Origin: Pararge aegeria
Taxonomy: Eukaryota > Arthropoda > Insecta > Lepidoptera > Nymphalidae
DNA length: 64,000 nt
NCBI RefSeq assembly: GCF_905163445.1
Contig: NC_053190.1
Span: 6,078,501-6,142,500 of the forward strand
Direction: 5' to 3'
The notes under the pieces were generated by a model. That model saw nothing but the letters and a program-made list of their open reading frames with translations, was not told the origin of the DNA and searched no databases. Shown in pieces: positions 1-15,000 of the stretch. Position 1 is the first letter of the stretch. Each line of letters opens with the position of its first letter. The position numbers were made by a program, and so were the translations under genes.

Positions 1-3000
1 GACCGCTGATAGCAGCAGCAATGGTCGGCGCCCAGCGCGGTCGACCAGCAGAGTGCTCACACCGTTGCTGAACAGTTGCACCGCACCAACTATTATTGTG
101 GCTGTCATCGCGTTTAGCTTACTCCCTGAAAGCAAACAAATATTTTGTGCTATTAATTTGTCCGGCCCACTTCATGGCACGGGACTTTTCCCACAAGAAG
201 GGTAAACACTTCTTGTGGCCCCTGTCCACCACGCTCGCCCAATGCGGATCGGAGGGTTCCACACGCCTTTGAGAACATCATTGAGAACTCACAGGCATGC
301 ATGTTTTCTCACGATGTTTTCTTTAACTGTAAAAGCTAGTAAAATTTCTTATTGCATAAAATGCACATAACTTGGAAAAGATGGAGGTAGGTGGATTGAC
401 ATGCTGGGATTCGAACTCGGCCTCCCGAAATTGAAACCTTAATCTTAACTACTACGCTATCACCGCATTTATTTTAAGCACATAAGAAACGAGAAGTCTG
501 TTCATTGATAGTGACCCTACCCTATAGTCACCCTAGTGAGCAGCTCTTTTCCTACATCATTTTACAATAAGAGTATTGCAATTATTAACATTAATTAAAT
601 CAAGTAAAACACAAGAAAAAAACACATTTGACTATACAACTTTCAGGACAATATGGATCATGAGATACTCGTTGACAGACAGACGGATGGACAGCGAATA
701 AGTACTCAGTAAAAGAGTCCTGCTCGCTCGAAATCCCTAAAAAAGGTACCAACGGAAATACTGCCCACCTATAAAACTCACGTACGTATGTTTGCGCCGA
801 CAATTCAAATTTATACTTTTTTTTTCGATATTCGATTTCTTTCCTGCGAATATTATATTCGTATCGAATACAGCTTTATAAACTATGATGTGTTTTATTA
901 GTATACTAGTAGACGGAAAACCAAGGAAGGTCGTAAAATATTTACTATGCCGTTATAAGCTACAAAGGAGATTGCATGTTTGTTATCTTTTCACAGCTTA
1001 ACTGATCTAAATATTAACTTGGATTCCATACTCACCTATTTAACGAGGATAAATATTTAACTGCCCCAGGAAAATAAAAATTCCACACAAACGAAAATGC
1101 GGGCAACAGCTAGTATGAATAAAATCTGAACAATGTTGAAGAGATCCTAACAACGTATCATTACGTTACATTTATGTACTAATGATTCCTTTAGAATCGC
1201 GTACCAGGTAAGTACCTTATTGTTGCACGACCACTAATAAATTATTATAATGGCTCCAAACCATGAGATGTTAACTACCTACAGAGATATAAGTCCCATA
1301 AACGCGAACGCTCCTCAAATTATCACGAATATATTTTTGTGGAAACTGATTAGGAGTATTTCGTTTAACATAACTGCAATACCGCTAGGTTAGTCCGCTA
1401 CCATCTTAAGACTGCATCACCTACTGACACCACTCACACAATTTGTATTGGGATTAAAATGCTTACAAAGACAGACAAGTTTCAGAGTATTGAAAAGCTT
1501 TATTGTTATAAGAACGCGTTATACAGCTCTCATTAAGTTCCGGCCTGTATTGTTAACTTTTCATGCTAATTGGAAAATAATATTAAAAATATATTATTTA
1601 GGACTAAAAGATCTTTCTAATTAAACATAATATATTTATTATGCCTTTTTAATAATTATAATTATATTTATAATTATCAGGTGACTTGATAAATATCCTA
1701 AGCATGAGATACCAGGATCCCGCGATCCCAAATAGAACGGTAAGTACAAACTTTCATCTTCTCGACCATCCATTCAAGAGTTTATTTCGTTAAGAGTTTA
1801 ATTCGTTAAAAATAAAACTTTCACAGACACATAAACGAAATTTTAAAAACGTAGTTTTATGCATTTAAATCATATTTGAAAATAAAAGCAGTTATTTTAA
1901 AATCACTGACAGATTCTTAAATATTTTTTTTTATATAGATTTGCAAATCCGTCAATTGAGTCTGTATATTTGTCTTGAATGAAGCTTCAGCCACGCCTCG
2001 TTATTGTCCTATGCCTTTACTACCTAAATACCATTTTATACAGTCTTGGCTAGCCGTTGAGTACTCTATAGGTAGGTAATAGCATATCACTGACTTCAAA
2101 CCATTTATTTGTACTTCACGTATAAATACATTACAGCACATTCAAATAATTTATGACTCACTTAATAAGTAATTTTACAACTAGAGTAAATAAAACAATG
2201 GCCGTATTGTAAAAGACAAATTACTTTTTCTGATTTACAATTGGTAGCGTTTATGTACAATACATAAATTTAATTCAATCAGAAAATCAGAAAAAGTAAT
2301 TCATTTTCTTGAAAAATGTATTCATAATAGGTACAAACAAAATTGACTGGGTATGTGACTTGTGAGTGCTTAATAAGGCGGAAATAACCTAGCAAAATTT
2401 CGTTCCAAAAGGCACAATTTTAACATCAAGCCCAATTATTACATTATTTATTTCCATACTAATATTATAAAGAGTAAAGAATATTTTATATGTTGTTTGT
2501 TTGTACGTAGTTTCAGGACTGGACCGATCCTAATAACTTCTGTACTAATATAAATTTGAATTAATAATTTATTTAAATAATGTTTTTGCAGTAATTGCAA
2601 AAATAGTAAAACTGTTATGTTTGTAATAACCTTCAAAAATGTTGCCTATAAAACTTATTATTTTACGGGCGCTGACAAAACTATTGATGATACATAAAAA
2701 AAATTGTTTTACATGATTAAAATATGTATCATTATCTACAAATAAATCTTCAAGAAAATAAATCTCACTATTATTGTAAAGCCACAATAGCAGTTTTAAG
2801 AGGTGGCCGATAGAACATTAAGTTACTACCTTTAGTTAACGCTGGTAAAACGAGTATATTAAAATTTGACTACAATAAATGGTCGTTAAACATATTTTTT
2901 TCAGCTATAAATAAATACAACATAAATATATCATTTTTACCCCGATAGCCAAGTACGTACTTACTTTTAGGAGGTAAGTTTGTTTTAAACAATAAAATAT

Positions 3001-6000
3001 CATTTGCTTTAACGGTGAAGGAAAACATTGTATGGAAGCATGCATAAATATAGTAATAAATAAACTACAAGACACACATCGCTATCTAGCCCCAAAGTAA
3101 GCGTAGCTTGTGTTATGGGTACTAGGATTGCTGATGAATATTTTTATGAATATAATACACATATTATTATAATATACATATAAACACCCAGACACTGAAA
3201 AACATTCATGTTTTTCCAGTTGTGGGAATCGAACCCACGGCCTTGGACGCGGAAAGCAGGGTCACTGCCCACTGCGCCACTCGGCTGTCAAGTGCGCAAC
3301 TCGGTTTTCCATGCTAGTTCTCCATAAAATTATCATAAGGTGTGTGAAGTCTACCAATCAAAACGCTTCATATTCTTAAATGAAACCTGCGCCCTGTAGA
3401 TCGGTAAAGAATAAATATGCGGTCGGTAAAGAATAAATAATGATGATGGCAATTATGTACTGTTATAACGATATCTAATGAAGTTATAATAACATTAGTT
3501 AATAGAATTATTAATAACATGATAGTGATAGAACTAGCGAAACGGAGTGTAATTTATTTATTTATACTCTCTATTTGTACACCACTCAGAAAAACGAGAC
3601 ATAAAAAAAGAACAAACACATGAAGAATTAAGCAGGATACAAATGGCGGCCTTATCGCTAAGTAGCGATCTCTGCCAGGCAACCTTAGGATTAGGAAAAC
3701 TAAAAAGAAAACAAATAGGTGGGGTACACTATTTAGTACATACATATCAATATCTACATACTAATACACAAACCAGACTACACAAATAAAAAAAAAATAC
3801 TATTGATAAATATAAAAATAAATATACTATATACTAATACATATCTTAATATACCATAAAAACTTAAATATGAGTTTGAGTAGATAAATAATAATAGTCA
3901 TCTTTACTGAGCGAGATAATGAGCCTTAACAGCATTTTTAAATATGCCCAAAGATTTCGACTGTCTTATGTTCAGTGGGATTGTGTAATGATGACTACAG
4001 TGAAGTGATAGTAATCATGACGATAGTGAACCGAAGATGTGTTGATTTTATCGAAGTGATACACGTGTTGATAAAACAACCAGTGTTTTTATAGATCTTC
4101 ACAGTAAGAAAATGACCACGGATATATACCTTACCCGTAAAAGCGAAGTGAAGTGAAGTTTGGTACGGTAGTTTTAATGAAATGATACTGATAATAAAAT
4201 GATAAACCTGCGGATAGAATTACCGGCACTTTGGAAGATCTCCACCGTGAAGAATATGACAGCATCAATACCGCTGAACTGTTGGAAGAAGAGCAGGGCA
4301 AACCCGACTGTGAGAGGTTTAATAACCGCCGAGGAAAAGAAAACTTCACGGGTAAAGAGACTTTTCGGCTCCTCCACTTTTTCATTACTTCTGTAAAAAA
4401 CAATAAATTTTTTTAAAGGTAAAGGTTTAAATAAGTTTTATTCAAATCAACATACTCAAACTTAAAACGTTCTTCGTTCTAGGTAGGTATAGTAGGTAGT
4501 TTTAATTAGACCCATAGTATTGGCAGAATTATCAATACTCACTATTTACATTATTACCTTGTGATCAGATTTTTATCTTATTCATTTAAAGGGATTTTTT
4601 TTCATTCGTGTTCTTTTTATTTTGTTTTGTTATTATTTAAACAATTATGTATATTTAATTGTAACTTTTACGTATTTTATTCATTTTTCTTATAATATAG
4701 CAGTTATGTAATCGTATAGTTTGAATTATAATAAAAATATTGTTAATTATTGTGGATAGATCCGTATTAATTAGGTAAACCAAAAAATAAATTATTCCTT
4801 TGTAATTCAGGGCTACAGAAGCTTTCCTCAACCTCACAGGGAAATTGCATAAGACATTAGCAAGAAATTTTAATAAACTTTGTTTGATTTTAAAGCAAAA
4901 CCATTGCGGTGATAACTGCATTCGTTACACATGGGTGCCACGCATCTTTGACTAAGAATAGCCCATAACAAACTAAGCATGAACTTGTTTTGGTGTCACT
5001 ATGAAAAACTATGAAAGAGCCACCTAGTTAGAGCAAAAGGTACTACGAAAGCTGCGAAAGCCACTGGCGCTAGTAGTTTGTTACTTTACATTCGAATTCG
5101 ACCAAAAACCCTTCTCCATTACAAGTTATAAAAAAACTTTAGTTGGTACCTGTTTTTATGACTAAAACGTGATATTAAGGGCCAACTCTGAGCATCGGAT
5201 GAGAATTATGATTAAATATAAGGATAACTTACTCTTCAGGTTTTACTGTTGCTATAGCATGCTCTGATAGGTGGAGCCACTTGATCGCGTACGTGTTGTC
5301 GAGGCCTTTAGCGTGCAACCATACTGGAGACTCGGGAAGTGGAAGAAGTACCACGAACATTGCCGCTGAAAGTTTACGTTACTATTGTAGTTAATATGTA
5401 TGAGAGAGCTTAAACAAATTAAAGCAATACTATGTCAGCGTAGAAGGAACTTTGAGGTTTGTTTATTCGCCATTACCACAATGTACACATTTTTACAGTT
5501 CCATCTATGTTCCTATTTGAGTATAGAAATATTTAACTTTATTTTCAGTGATGTCACTTTAACATAGAACTAGTCAAAGTCAAAAGCTATCTGTATTGTC
5601 AAGTATAACTTATTTGACAATACAAAGCATTAACAAATAACTTACATTTGACAAGTTTAATAACTTACAACAACATTACTATGATTAATTTCAACTACGT
5701 CGTCGTGGCTATACAAAAGACTTGGTTAGTGGAAGAAATTGGTACTTGCCACAAAAATTTAAGTAAACATTATTAAATTCACTGGATATAAATATAGCAG
5801 CTTGGATGGAGCATGAATGTAGTAGTAAGATTTATTTTAAATTTATTCATTTATTTTCAGTTTTATTTTTTACCACTCCTTTGCTTAGTATTGAAGCTAT
5901 TTAATTTTAACGTCGTCTTGTTTTCCGTTTGTAAATTGTTAAAAAAGCACGCCTTGGTCATTTCTAGAATGATCCAATCTCCAGCCTTTCTCTTTTATTT

Positions 6001-9000
6001 TTGTTATTCTTATGATGCTGTCATTGATGTTTACCAGTTTAATGATCTGATTTCTCTAGAATTGAATTTGTCAGAGAAAGGTTTATTTTATAAAATTATT
6101 TATAAGGTGTGTCTGCAACACCTTGAGATCAATCGCCTAATTTTATAACAGAATGGCGACCGCATTTAACGGAAATCGTAGCGTAACGTTCGTAGATACC
6201 ATCCTTCGTTCGTTTTCCGATCCTCCGTAGGTAGAATACAATCCTCCAATAGGTGAAAAGGCAACATCAATAGAGACACAGGAAGCCACTGTGAAATATC
6301 AGCACCAGGCAATGGTGGTTGCAAATCTTACCAAGATGCCTATATTATAGCCAGCAGTGGACTCCATCGCTTGAGACAACGGATACTATGAAACTCCACC
6401 TAAGAGTGGGATATGTAGAATGTAAAACATTTCACAGCTTATCAAGGACAGGATGCATCGAACAAACGATGATTGAAGTTAGGTTAGGTATCTACCTACG
6501 AGTACAATACGATGTATTGTGCCGCTTTTATTGAATAAATACATGCCCACGTGTTAAAATATACTTTACATCGTGCTATGTCGATGTGAAATTCCTATTA
6601 GATAAATAACTAGCTGTTACCCGCGACTTCGTCTCCGTTAAGCAGGGATTAATACAAATATTTTTTTTTACGTAAATATACGTTAATCACTCCATCCATT
6701 AGTGAAAACCTTATGAAAGTCCTTTCGGTAGTTTTTTAGTTTATCGCACCCAGACAGACAGACGCGGCGGGGACTTTGTTTTAAAATATGTAGTGATTTA
6801 ATATGTGTGAGGTGGAAAGCAGCACTTGACAATTTTTTTAACAAAAATATGTAAATGTTTTACCACAAAATATAGCAGATAGAAAGGCCAGGTGTCTCCA
6901 GTAGAGCAAGCTGCCCGCTAGGTAAGAGATGAGGATGCCCAGTGACATAGAGAGGGTGGGCAATGAACCCAAGCGCCCTCGGATCTGAGGGTCACAGCAC
7001 TCGCTGACCTGAAAAAACAAGGTACGGATTATATTCGAAACATATATCAAATATCCTGCCAATAGTGATAAAAATAGGCGTCTTTTGTCGACCTGCCTAG
7101 CGCAGTGATCCAAGGAGTCGGAGGCCCTATGTTCGATCCAGACAGCGGCAATTGAGGATATATATGAATTATCTCTGGTCTGGTCAGGTGCAGTGGCGTG
7201 CATAGAGGGTATGTACAGGGTATGCAGATGATATAAAATAAAGAAATTCTCCAGGGCGAGTTATATAAAACGTTAAGGATATGCATTGTAAGAGTTTTAA
7301 TAAGCCTACCCTTAAGTATTTATAACTCGTACTGGGGATTTTCTAAATTTTAAGTCATCTGCATACCCTGTGCATACCCTCTATGCACGCCACTGGTCAG
7401 GAGGATGGCTTCAATAGTCGCTAGTTACCACCTATCTGTCGTACTACTAAGAGATTGAGCATTCTAGTACGATAGCATAGAAACTGAATCCCATATTTGT
7501 GTGTAAAAAAATTACTGCCATACTAATAGATTGCCTCATCACACACCGACACACAGATGAGATTTTAGTTATAGACTTTAAGTGAAATATTATATGGATC
7601 GTTCGTATTATGGATAGTTCGTTAATCTGGAAATCATACTATTGAGATGGATTAAAGGGTTATAGAAAATACAAAATTAAATTAAGGCCAACTCTAATTG
7701 TAAACATTTTCATCTTCGGTTAACGAGTTCAATAGACTTGTTGAATAATAAATACTATTTACCTATTTTACTGTTTACCTACATTTTATATTCATAACAA
7801 AATAATTACCTTCTCTAATACCTACAATACGTGTAGGTGAAGTTAGCAGAGCATTTGCCAGCAGATCAAAAATAAAACGGAGTTCTCTTCGCATGCAGCT
7901 GAGTTCTAGAGTTCCTGATGATTTTTACGAATAGTTCTGGCGTTTTTACCCCCAAAAAAAGGGTGTCAAAAAATGATCTGCTAACTTCCGATAGCAGATC
8001 ATTTTCGAGCAAATCAAAATTTGATGCTTGTTCTGGACGCATGCAGCTTAGATCTATAGTTCCTGATACTTTTTAATAATAGTTCTGTCGTAAATACTGA
8101 AAAAAAAATACTTAAAGAAAATAACCCTAAACATCCTATCGTACACAAAGACCTTTGAATAAAACATTTTTTAGACCCGTACTCTCTCGAAACTCTTTTC
8201 TTTCTCACACATCAGTATATAAACTATAATAAAAAAATATTAAAGTTCTTATAAATCAAGTTTCAGAGTCACCACAACAAACATGAAAATTTATTTTCTT
8301 AAATAATTACATAAAATAATACAAAACATTTGTTTTTGAAAACCCTACCTATTAAAGGGGTAAGAACTCTTTTGTTTCTGTTGAAGCATCATAACGCCTG
8401 AAACATAACATAAAACCAAGCCTCAAACACTGTTATTCGAGACTGCATATCAGACGTCAATATTTTCAATCCAAAAGAATTATATGAGGAATAATTTTTT
8501 TGAAAACCCATTAAACCTCACAGCTAAAAACTCTTAAATTTCTGATAGAACGCTACTTACACTATAACACGATAAAAATTCAAGCCTAGAACACACGTAC
8601 TTTAGACTGCATATCACACTTCAATATTTTAATGTCTAAAAAATTAAATAACAGAAAGTATATCTTTTTTTTGGCAACCCTATAGACCCGACAGCCTAGA
8701 ACTCTTAAAATTCCGATAGATCACTACTAACACTAAAACATAATTAAAATTGAAGCCTAGAACACTCGTACTTTAGAGTACATATCACACGTCAACATTT
8801 TAATGTCTAAAAAATTAAATAACAGAAAGTATAATTTTTTTTGGCAACCCTATAGACCACACAGCCTAGAACTGTTTAATTACTGATAAAACACTTCATA
8901 CACTATAATACAATTAAAATTCAAGCCTAGAACACACGTACTTTAAACTGCATATCACACGTCAATATTTTAATATCGAATAAATTACATAACAGAAAGT

Positions 9001-12000
9001 TTAATTATTTTTGGCAACCCTATATTTCACACAGCCTAGAACTCTTCTGTTTCCGATAGAACACTACTAACACTATAACATAATTAGAATTCAAGCCTAG
9101 AACACTCGTACTTTAGACTGCATATCACACGTCAATATTTTAATGTCTAAAAAATTAAATAAAAGAAAGTATAATTTTTTTTGGCAACCCTATATTCCAC
9201 ACAGCCTAGAACTCTTTTGTTTCCGATAGAACACTACTAACACTATAACATAATTAAAATTCAAGCCTAGAACACTCGTACTTTAGACTGCATATCACAC
9301 GTCAATATTTTAACATCGAAAAAATTACATAACAGAAAGTTTAATTATTTTTGGCAACCCTATATTCCACACAGCCTAGAACTCTTTTGTTTCCGATAGA
9401 ACACTATTTACACTATAACATAATTAAAATTCAAGCCTCGAACACTCGTACTTTAGACTGCATATCACACGTCAATATTTTAATATCGAAAAATTAGATT
9501 ACTTGATTTGAATTTTTTTTAAGAAACCCATCCTACAGCCTAGAACTCTTTAAATTCCGATAGATCACTACTAACACTAAAACATAATTAAAATTGAAGC
9601 CTAGAACACTCGTACTTTAGACTGCATATCACACGTCAATATTTTAATGTCTAAAAAATTAAATAACAGAAAGTATAATTTTTTTTGGCAACCCTATAGA
9701 CCACACAGCCAAGAACTCTTCAGTTTCCGATAGAACACTACTAACACTATAACATAATTAAAATTCAAGCCTAGAACACTCGTACTTTAGACTGCATATC
9801 ACACGTCAATATTTTAATATCGAAAAATTAGATTACTTGAATTGTATTTTTTTTAAGAAACCCATCCTACAGCCTAGAACTCTTTTGTTTCCGATAGAAC
9901 ACTACTTACACTAAAACATAATTAAAATTGAAGCCTAGAACACTCGTACTTTAGACTGCATATCACACGTCAATATTTTAATATCGAATAAATTACATAA
10001 CAGAAAGTTTAATTATTTTTGGCAACCCTATATTCCACACAGCCTAGAACTCTTCAGTTTCCAATAGAACACTACTAACACTATAACATAATTAAAATTC
10101 AAGCCTAGAACACTCGTACTTTAGACTGCATATCACACGTCAATATTTTAATATCGAAAAATTAGATTACTTGATTTGTATTTTTTTTAAGAAACCCATC
10201 CTACAGCCTAGAACTCTTTTGTTTCCGATAGAACACTACTTACACTAAAACATAATTAAAATTGAAGCCTAGAACACTCGTACTTTAGACTGCATATCAC
10301 ACGTCAATATTTTAATATCGAATAAATTACATAACAGAAAGTTTAATTATTTTTGGCAACCCTATATTCCACACAGCCTAGAACTCTTTTGTTTCCGATA
10401 GAACACTACTAACACTACAACACAATTAAAATTCAAGCCTAGAACACTACTAACACTACAACACAATTAAAATTCAAGCCTAGAACACTCGTACTTTAGA
10501 CTTAAAGCATATCACACGTCAATATTTAAATTTCAGAAAAATTTTATTACTTGAGTTGTATTTTTTTTCGAAACCTTTGACATACCACAGCCTAGAACTC
10601 TTTTGTTTCCGATAGAACACTACTAACAATATAACATAATTAAAATTCAAGCCTAGAACACTCGTACTTTTGACTGCATATCACACATCAATATTTAAAT
10701 TTCAGAAAAAATTTATTACTTGAGTTATATTTTTTTTTAGAAACCCTTGACATTCCACAGCCTAGAACTCTTTTGTTTCCGATAGAACACTACTAACACT
10801 ATAACATAATTAAAATTCAAGCCTAGAACACTCGTACTTTAGACTGCATATCACACGTCAATATTTAAATATCGAAAAAATTACATAACAGACAGTTTAA
10901 TTATTTTTGGCAACCCTATATTCCAAACAGCCTAGAACTCTTTTGTTTCCGATAGAACACTACTAACACTATAACATAATTAAAATACAAGCCTAGAACA
11001 CTCGTTCTTTAGACTGCATATCACACGTCAATATTTTCATATCGAAAAAATTAAATAACAGAAAGTATAATTATTTTTGGCAACCCTATAGACCACACAG
11101 CCTAGAACTCTTTAATTACTGATAGAACACTTCTTACACTATATCACAATTAAAATTCAAGCCTAGAACACACGTACTTTAGACTGCATATCACACGTCA
11201 ATATTTTAATATCGAAAAAATTACATAACAGAAAGTTTAATTATTTTTGGCAACCCTATATTCCACACAGCCTAGAACTCTTTTATTTTTGATAAAACAC
11301 TACTAACACTATAACATAATTAAAATTCAAGCCTAGAACTCTCGTACTTTAGACTGCATATCACATGTCAATATTTTAATATCGAAAAATTAGATTACTT
11401 GGTTTGTATTTTTTTTAAGAAACCCATCCTACAGCCTAAAACTCTTTTGTTTCCGATAGAACACTACTAACACTATAACATAATTAAAATTCAAGCCTAG
11501 AACACTCGTACTTTAGACTGCATATCACACGTCAATATTAAAATATCGAAAAAATTACATAACAGACAGTTTAATTATTTTTGGCAACCCTATATTCCAC
11601 ACAGCCTAGAACTCTTTTGTTTCCGATAGAACACTACTAACACTATAACATAATTAAAATACAAGCCTAGAACACTCGTTCTTTAGACTGCATATCACAC
11701 GTCAATATTTTCATATCAAAAAAATTAAATAACAGAAAGTATAATTATTTTTGGCAACCCTATAGACCACACAGCCTAGAACTCTTTAATTACTGATAGA
11801 ACACTTCTTACACTATATCACAATTAAAATTCAAGCCTAGAACACACGTACTTTAGACTGCATATCACACGTCAATATTTTAATATCGAAAAAATTACAT
11901 AACAGAAAGTTTAATTATTTTTGGCAACCCTATATTCCACACAGCCTAGAACTCTTTAATTTTTGATAAAACACTACTAACACTAAAACATAATTAAAAT

Positions 12001-15000
12001 TGAAGCCTAGAACACTCGTACTTTAGACTGCATTTCACACGTAAATATTTTAATGTCTAAAAAATTAAATAACAGAGTGTATAATTTTTTTTGGCAACCC
12101 TATAGACCACACAGCCTAGAACTCTTTAATTTTTGATAAACCACTTCCTACACTATGACACAATTAAAATTCAAGCCTAGAACACTCGTACTTTAGACTG
12201 CATATCACACGTCAATATTTTAATATCGAATAAATTACATAACAGAAAGTTTAATTATTTTTGGCAACCCTATATTCCACACAGCCTAGAACTCTTTTGT
12301 TTCCGATAGAACACAACTAACACTATAATATAATTAAAATTCAAGCCTAGAACACTCGTACTTTAGACTGCATATCACACGTCAATATTTTAATATCGAA
12401 AAATTAAATTACTTGGTTTGTATTTTTTTTTAAGAAACCCATCCTACAGCCTAGAACTCTTTTGTTTCCGATAGAACACTACTTTCACTAAAACATAATT
12501 AAAATTGAAGCCTAGAACACTCGTACTTTAGACTGCATATCACACGTCAATATTTTAATATCGAATAAATTACATAACAGAAACTTTAATTATTTTTGGC
12601 AACCCTATAGACAACACAGCCTAGAACTCTTTAATTTTTGATAAAACACTTCTTACACTATAACACAATTAAAATTCAAGCCTAGAACACTTGTACTTTA
12701 GACTGCATATCACACGTCAATATTTTAATATCGAATAAATTACATAACAGAAAGTATAATTATTTTTGGCAACCCTATAGACCACACAGCCTAGAACTCT
12801 TTTATTTTTGATAAAACACTACTAACACTATAACATAATTAAAATTCAAGCCTAGAACTCTCGTACTTTAGACTGCATATCACATGTCAATATTTTAATA
12901 TCGAAAAATTAGATTACTTGGTTTGTATTTTTTTTAAGAAACCCATCCTACAGCCTAAAACTCTTTTGTTTCCGATAGAACACTACTAACACTATAACAT
13001 AATTAAAATTCAAGCCTAGAACACTCGTACTTTAGACTGCATATCACACGTCAATATTAAAATATCGAAAAAATTACATAACAGACAGTTTAATTATTTT
13101 TGGCAACCCTATATTCCACACAGCCTAGAACTCTTTTGTTTCCGATAGAACACTACTAACACTATAACATAATTAAAATACAAGCCTAGAACACTCGTTC
13201 TTTAGACTGCATATCACACGTCAATATTTTCATATCAAAAAAATTAAATAACAGAAAGTATAATTATTTTTGGCAACCCTATAGACCACACAGCCTAGAA
13301 CTCTTTAATTACTGATAGAACACTTCTTACACTATATCACAATTAAAATTCAAGCCTAGAACACACGTACTTTAGACTGCATATCACACGTCAATATTTT
13401 AATATCGAAAAAATTACATAACAGAAAGTTTAATTATTTTTGGCAACCCTATATTCCACACAGCCTAGAACTCTTTAATTTTTGATAAAACACTACTAAC
13501 ACTAAAACATAATTAAAATTGAAGCCTAGAACACTCGTACTTTAGACTGCATATCACACGTAAATATTTTAATGTCTAAAAAATTAAATAACAGAGTGTA
13601 TAATTTTTTTTGGCAACCCTATAGACCACACAGCCTAGAACTCTTTAATTTTTGATAAACCACTTCCTACACTATGACACAATTAAAATTCAAGCCTAGA
13701 ACACTCGTACTTTAGACTGCATATCACACGTCAATATTTTAATATCGAATAAATTACATAACAGAAAGTTTAATTATTTTTGGCAACCCTATATTCCACA
13801 CAGCCTAGAACTCTTTTGTTTCCGATAGAACACAACTAACACTATAATATAATTAAAATTCAAGCCTAGAACACTCGTACTTTAGACTGCATATCACACG
13901 TCAATATTTTAATATCGAAAAATTAAATTACTTGGTTTGTATTTTTTTTTAAGAAACCCATCCTACAGCCTAGAACTCTTTTGTTTCCGATAGAACACTA
14001 CTTTCACTAAAACATAATTAAAATTGAAGCCTAGAACACTCGTACTTTAGACTGCATATCACACGTCAATATTTTAATATCGAATAAATTACATAACAGA
14101 AACTTTAATTATTTTTGGCAACCCTATAGACAACACAGCCTAGAACTCTTTAATTTTTGATAAAACACTTCTTACACTATAACACAATTAAAATTCAAGC
14201 CTAGAACACTTGTACTTTAGACTGCATATCACACGTCAATATTTTAATATCGAATAAATTACATAACAGAAAGTATAATTATTTTTGGCAACCCTATAGA
14301 CCACACAGCCTAGAACTCTTTAATTACTGATAGAACACTTCTTACACTATATCACAATTAAAATTCAAGCCTAGAACACACGTACTTTAGACTGCATATC
14401 ACACGTCAATATTTTAATATCGAAAAAATTACATAACAGAAAGTTTAATTATTTTTGGCAACCCTATATTCCACACAGCCTAGAACTCTTTAATTTTTGA
14501 TAAAACACTACTAACACTATAACATAATTAAAATTCAAGCCTAGAACTCTCGTACTTTAGACTGCATATCACACGTCAATATTTTAATATCGAAAAATTA
14601 GATTACTTGATTTGAATTTTTTTTAAGAAACCCATCCTACAGCCTAGAACTCTTTAAATTCCGATAGATCACTACTAACACTAAAAAATAATTAAAATTG
14701 AAGCCTAGAACACTCGTACTTTAGACTGCATATCACACGTCAATATTTTAATGTCTAAAAAATTAAATAACAGAAAGTATAATTTTTTTTGGCAACCCTA
14801 TAGACCACACAGCCTAGAACTCTTTAATTACTGATAGAACACTTCTTACACTATATCACAATTAAAATTCAAGCCTAGAACACACGTACTTTAGACTGCA
14901 TATCACACGTCAATATTTTAATATCGAAAAAATTACATAACAGAAAGTTTAATTATTTTTGGCAACCCTATATTCCACACAGCCTAGAACTCTTTAATTT

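Noticed and set aside
3220..3290. tRNA genes at 3220, 27330, 33560, 39270, 41640, 41820, 59900, 63000
   Set aside because: They have A and B box matches but are followed by long conserved SINE bodies and recur as families. Cloverleaf pairing is poor.
5813..6148. 111-codon plus-strand open frame
   Set aside because: Hydrophobic AT-rich translation inside a transporter intron on the opposite strand, with no motif or neighbours to support it.
8014..8208. 64-codon open frame, repeated identically at 22122-22316
   Set aside because: It lies in the terminal inverted repeat and is identical only because the arms are copies. It has no family likeness and ends in low-complexity sequence.
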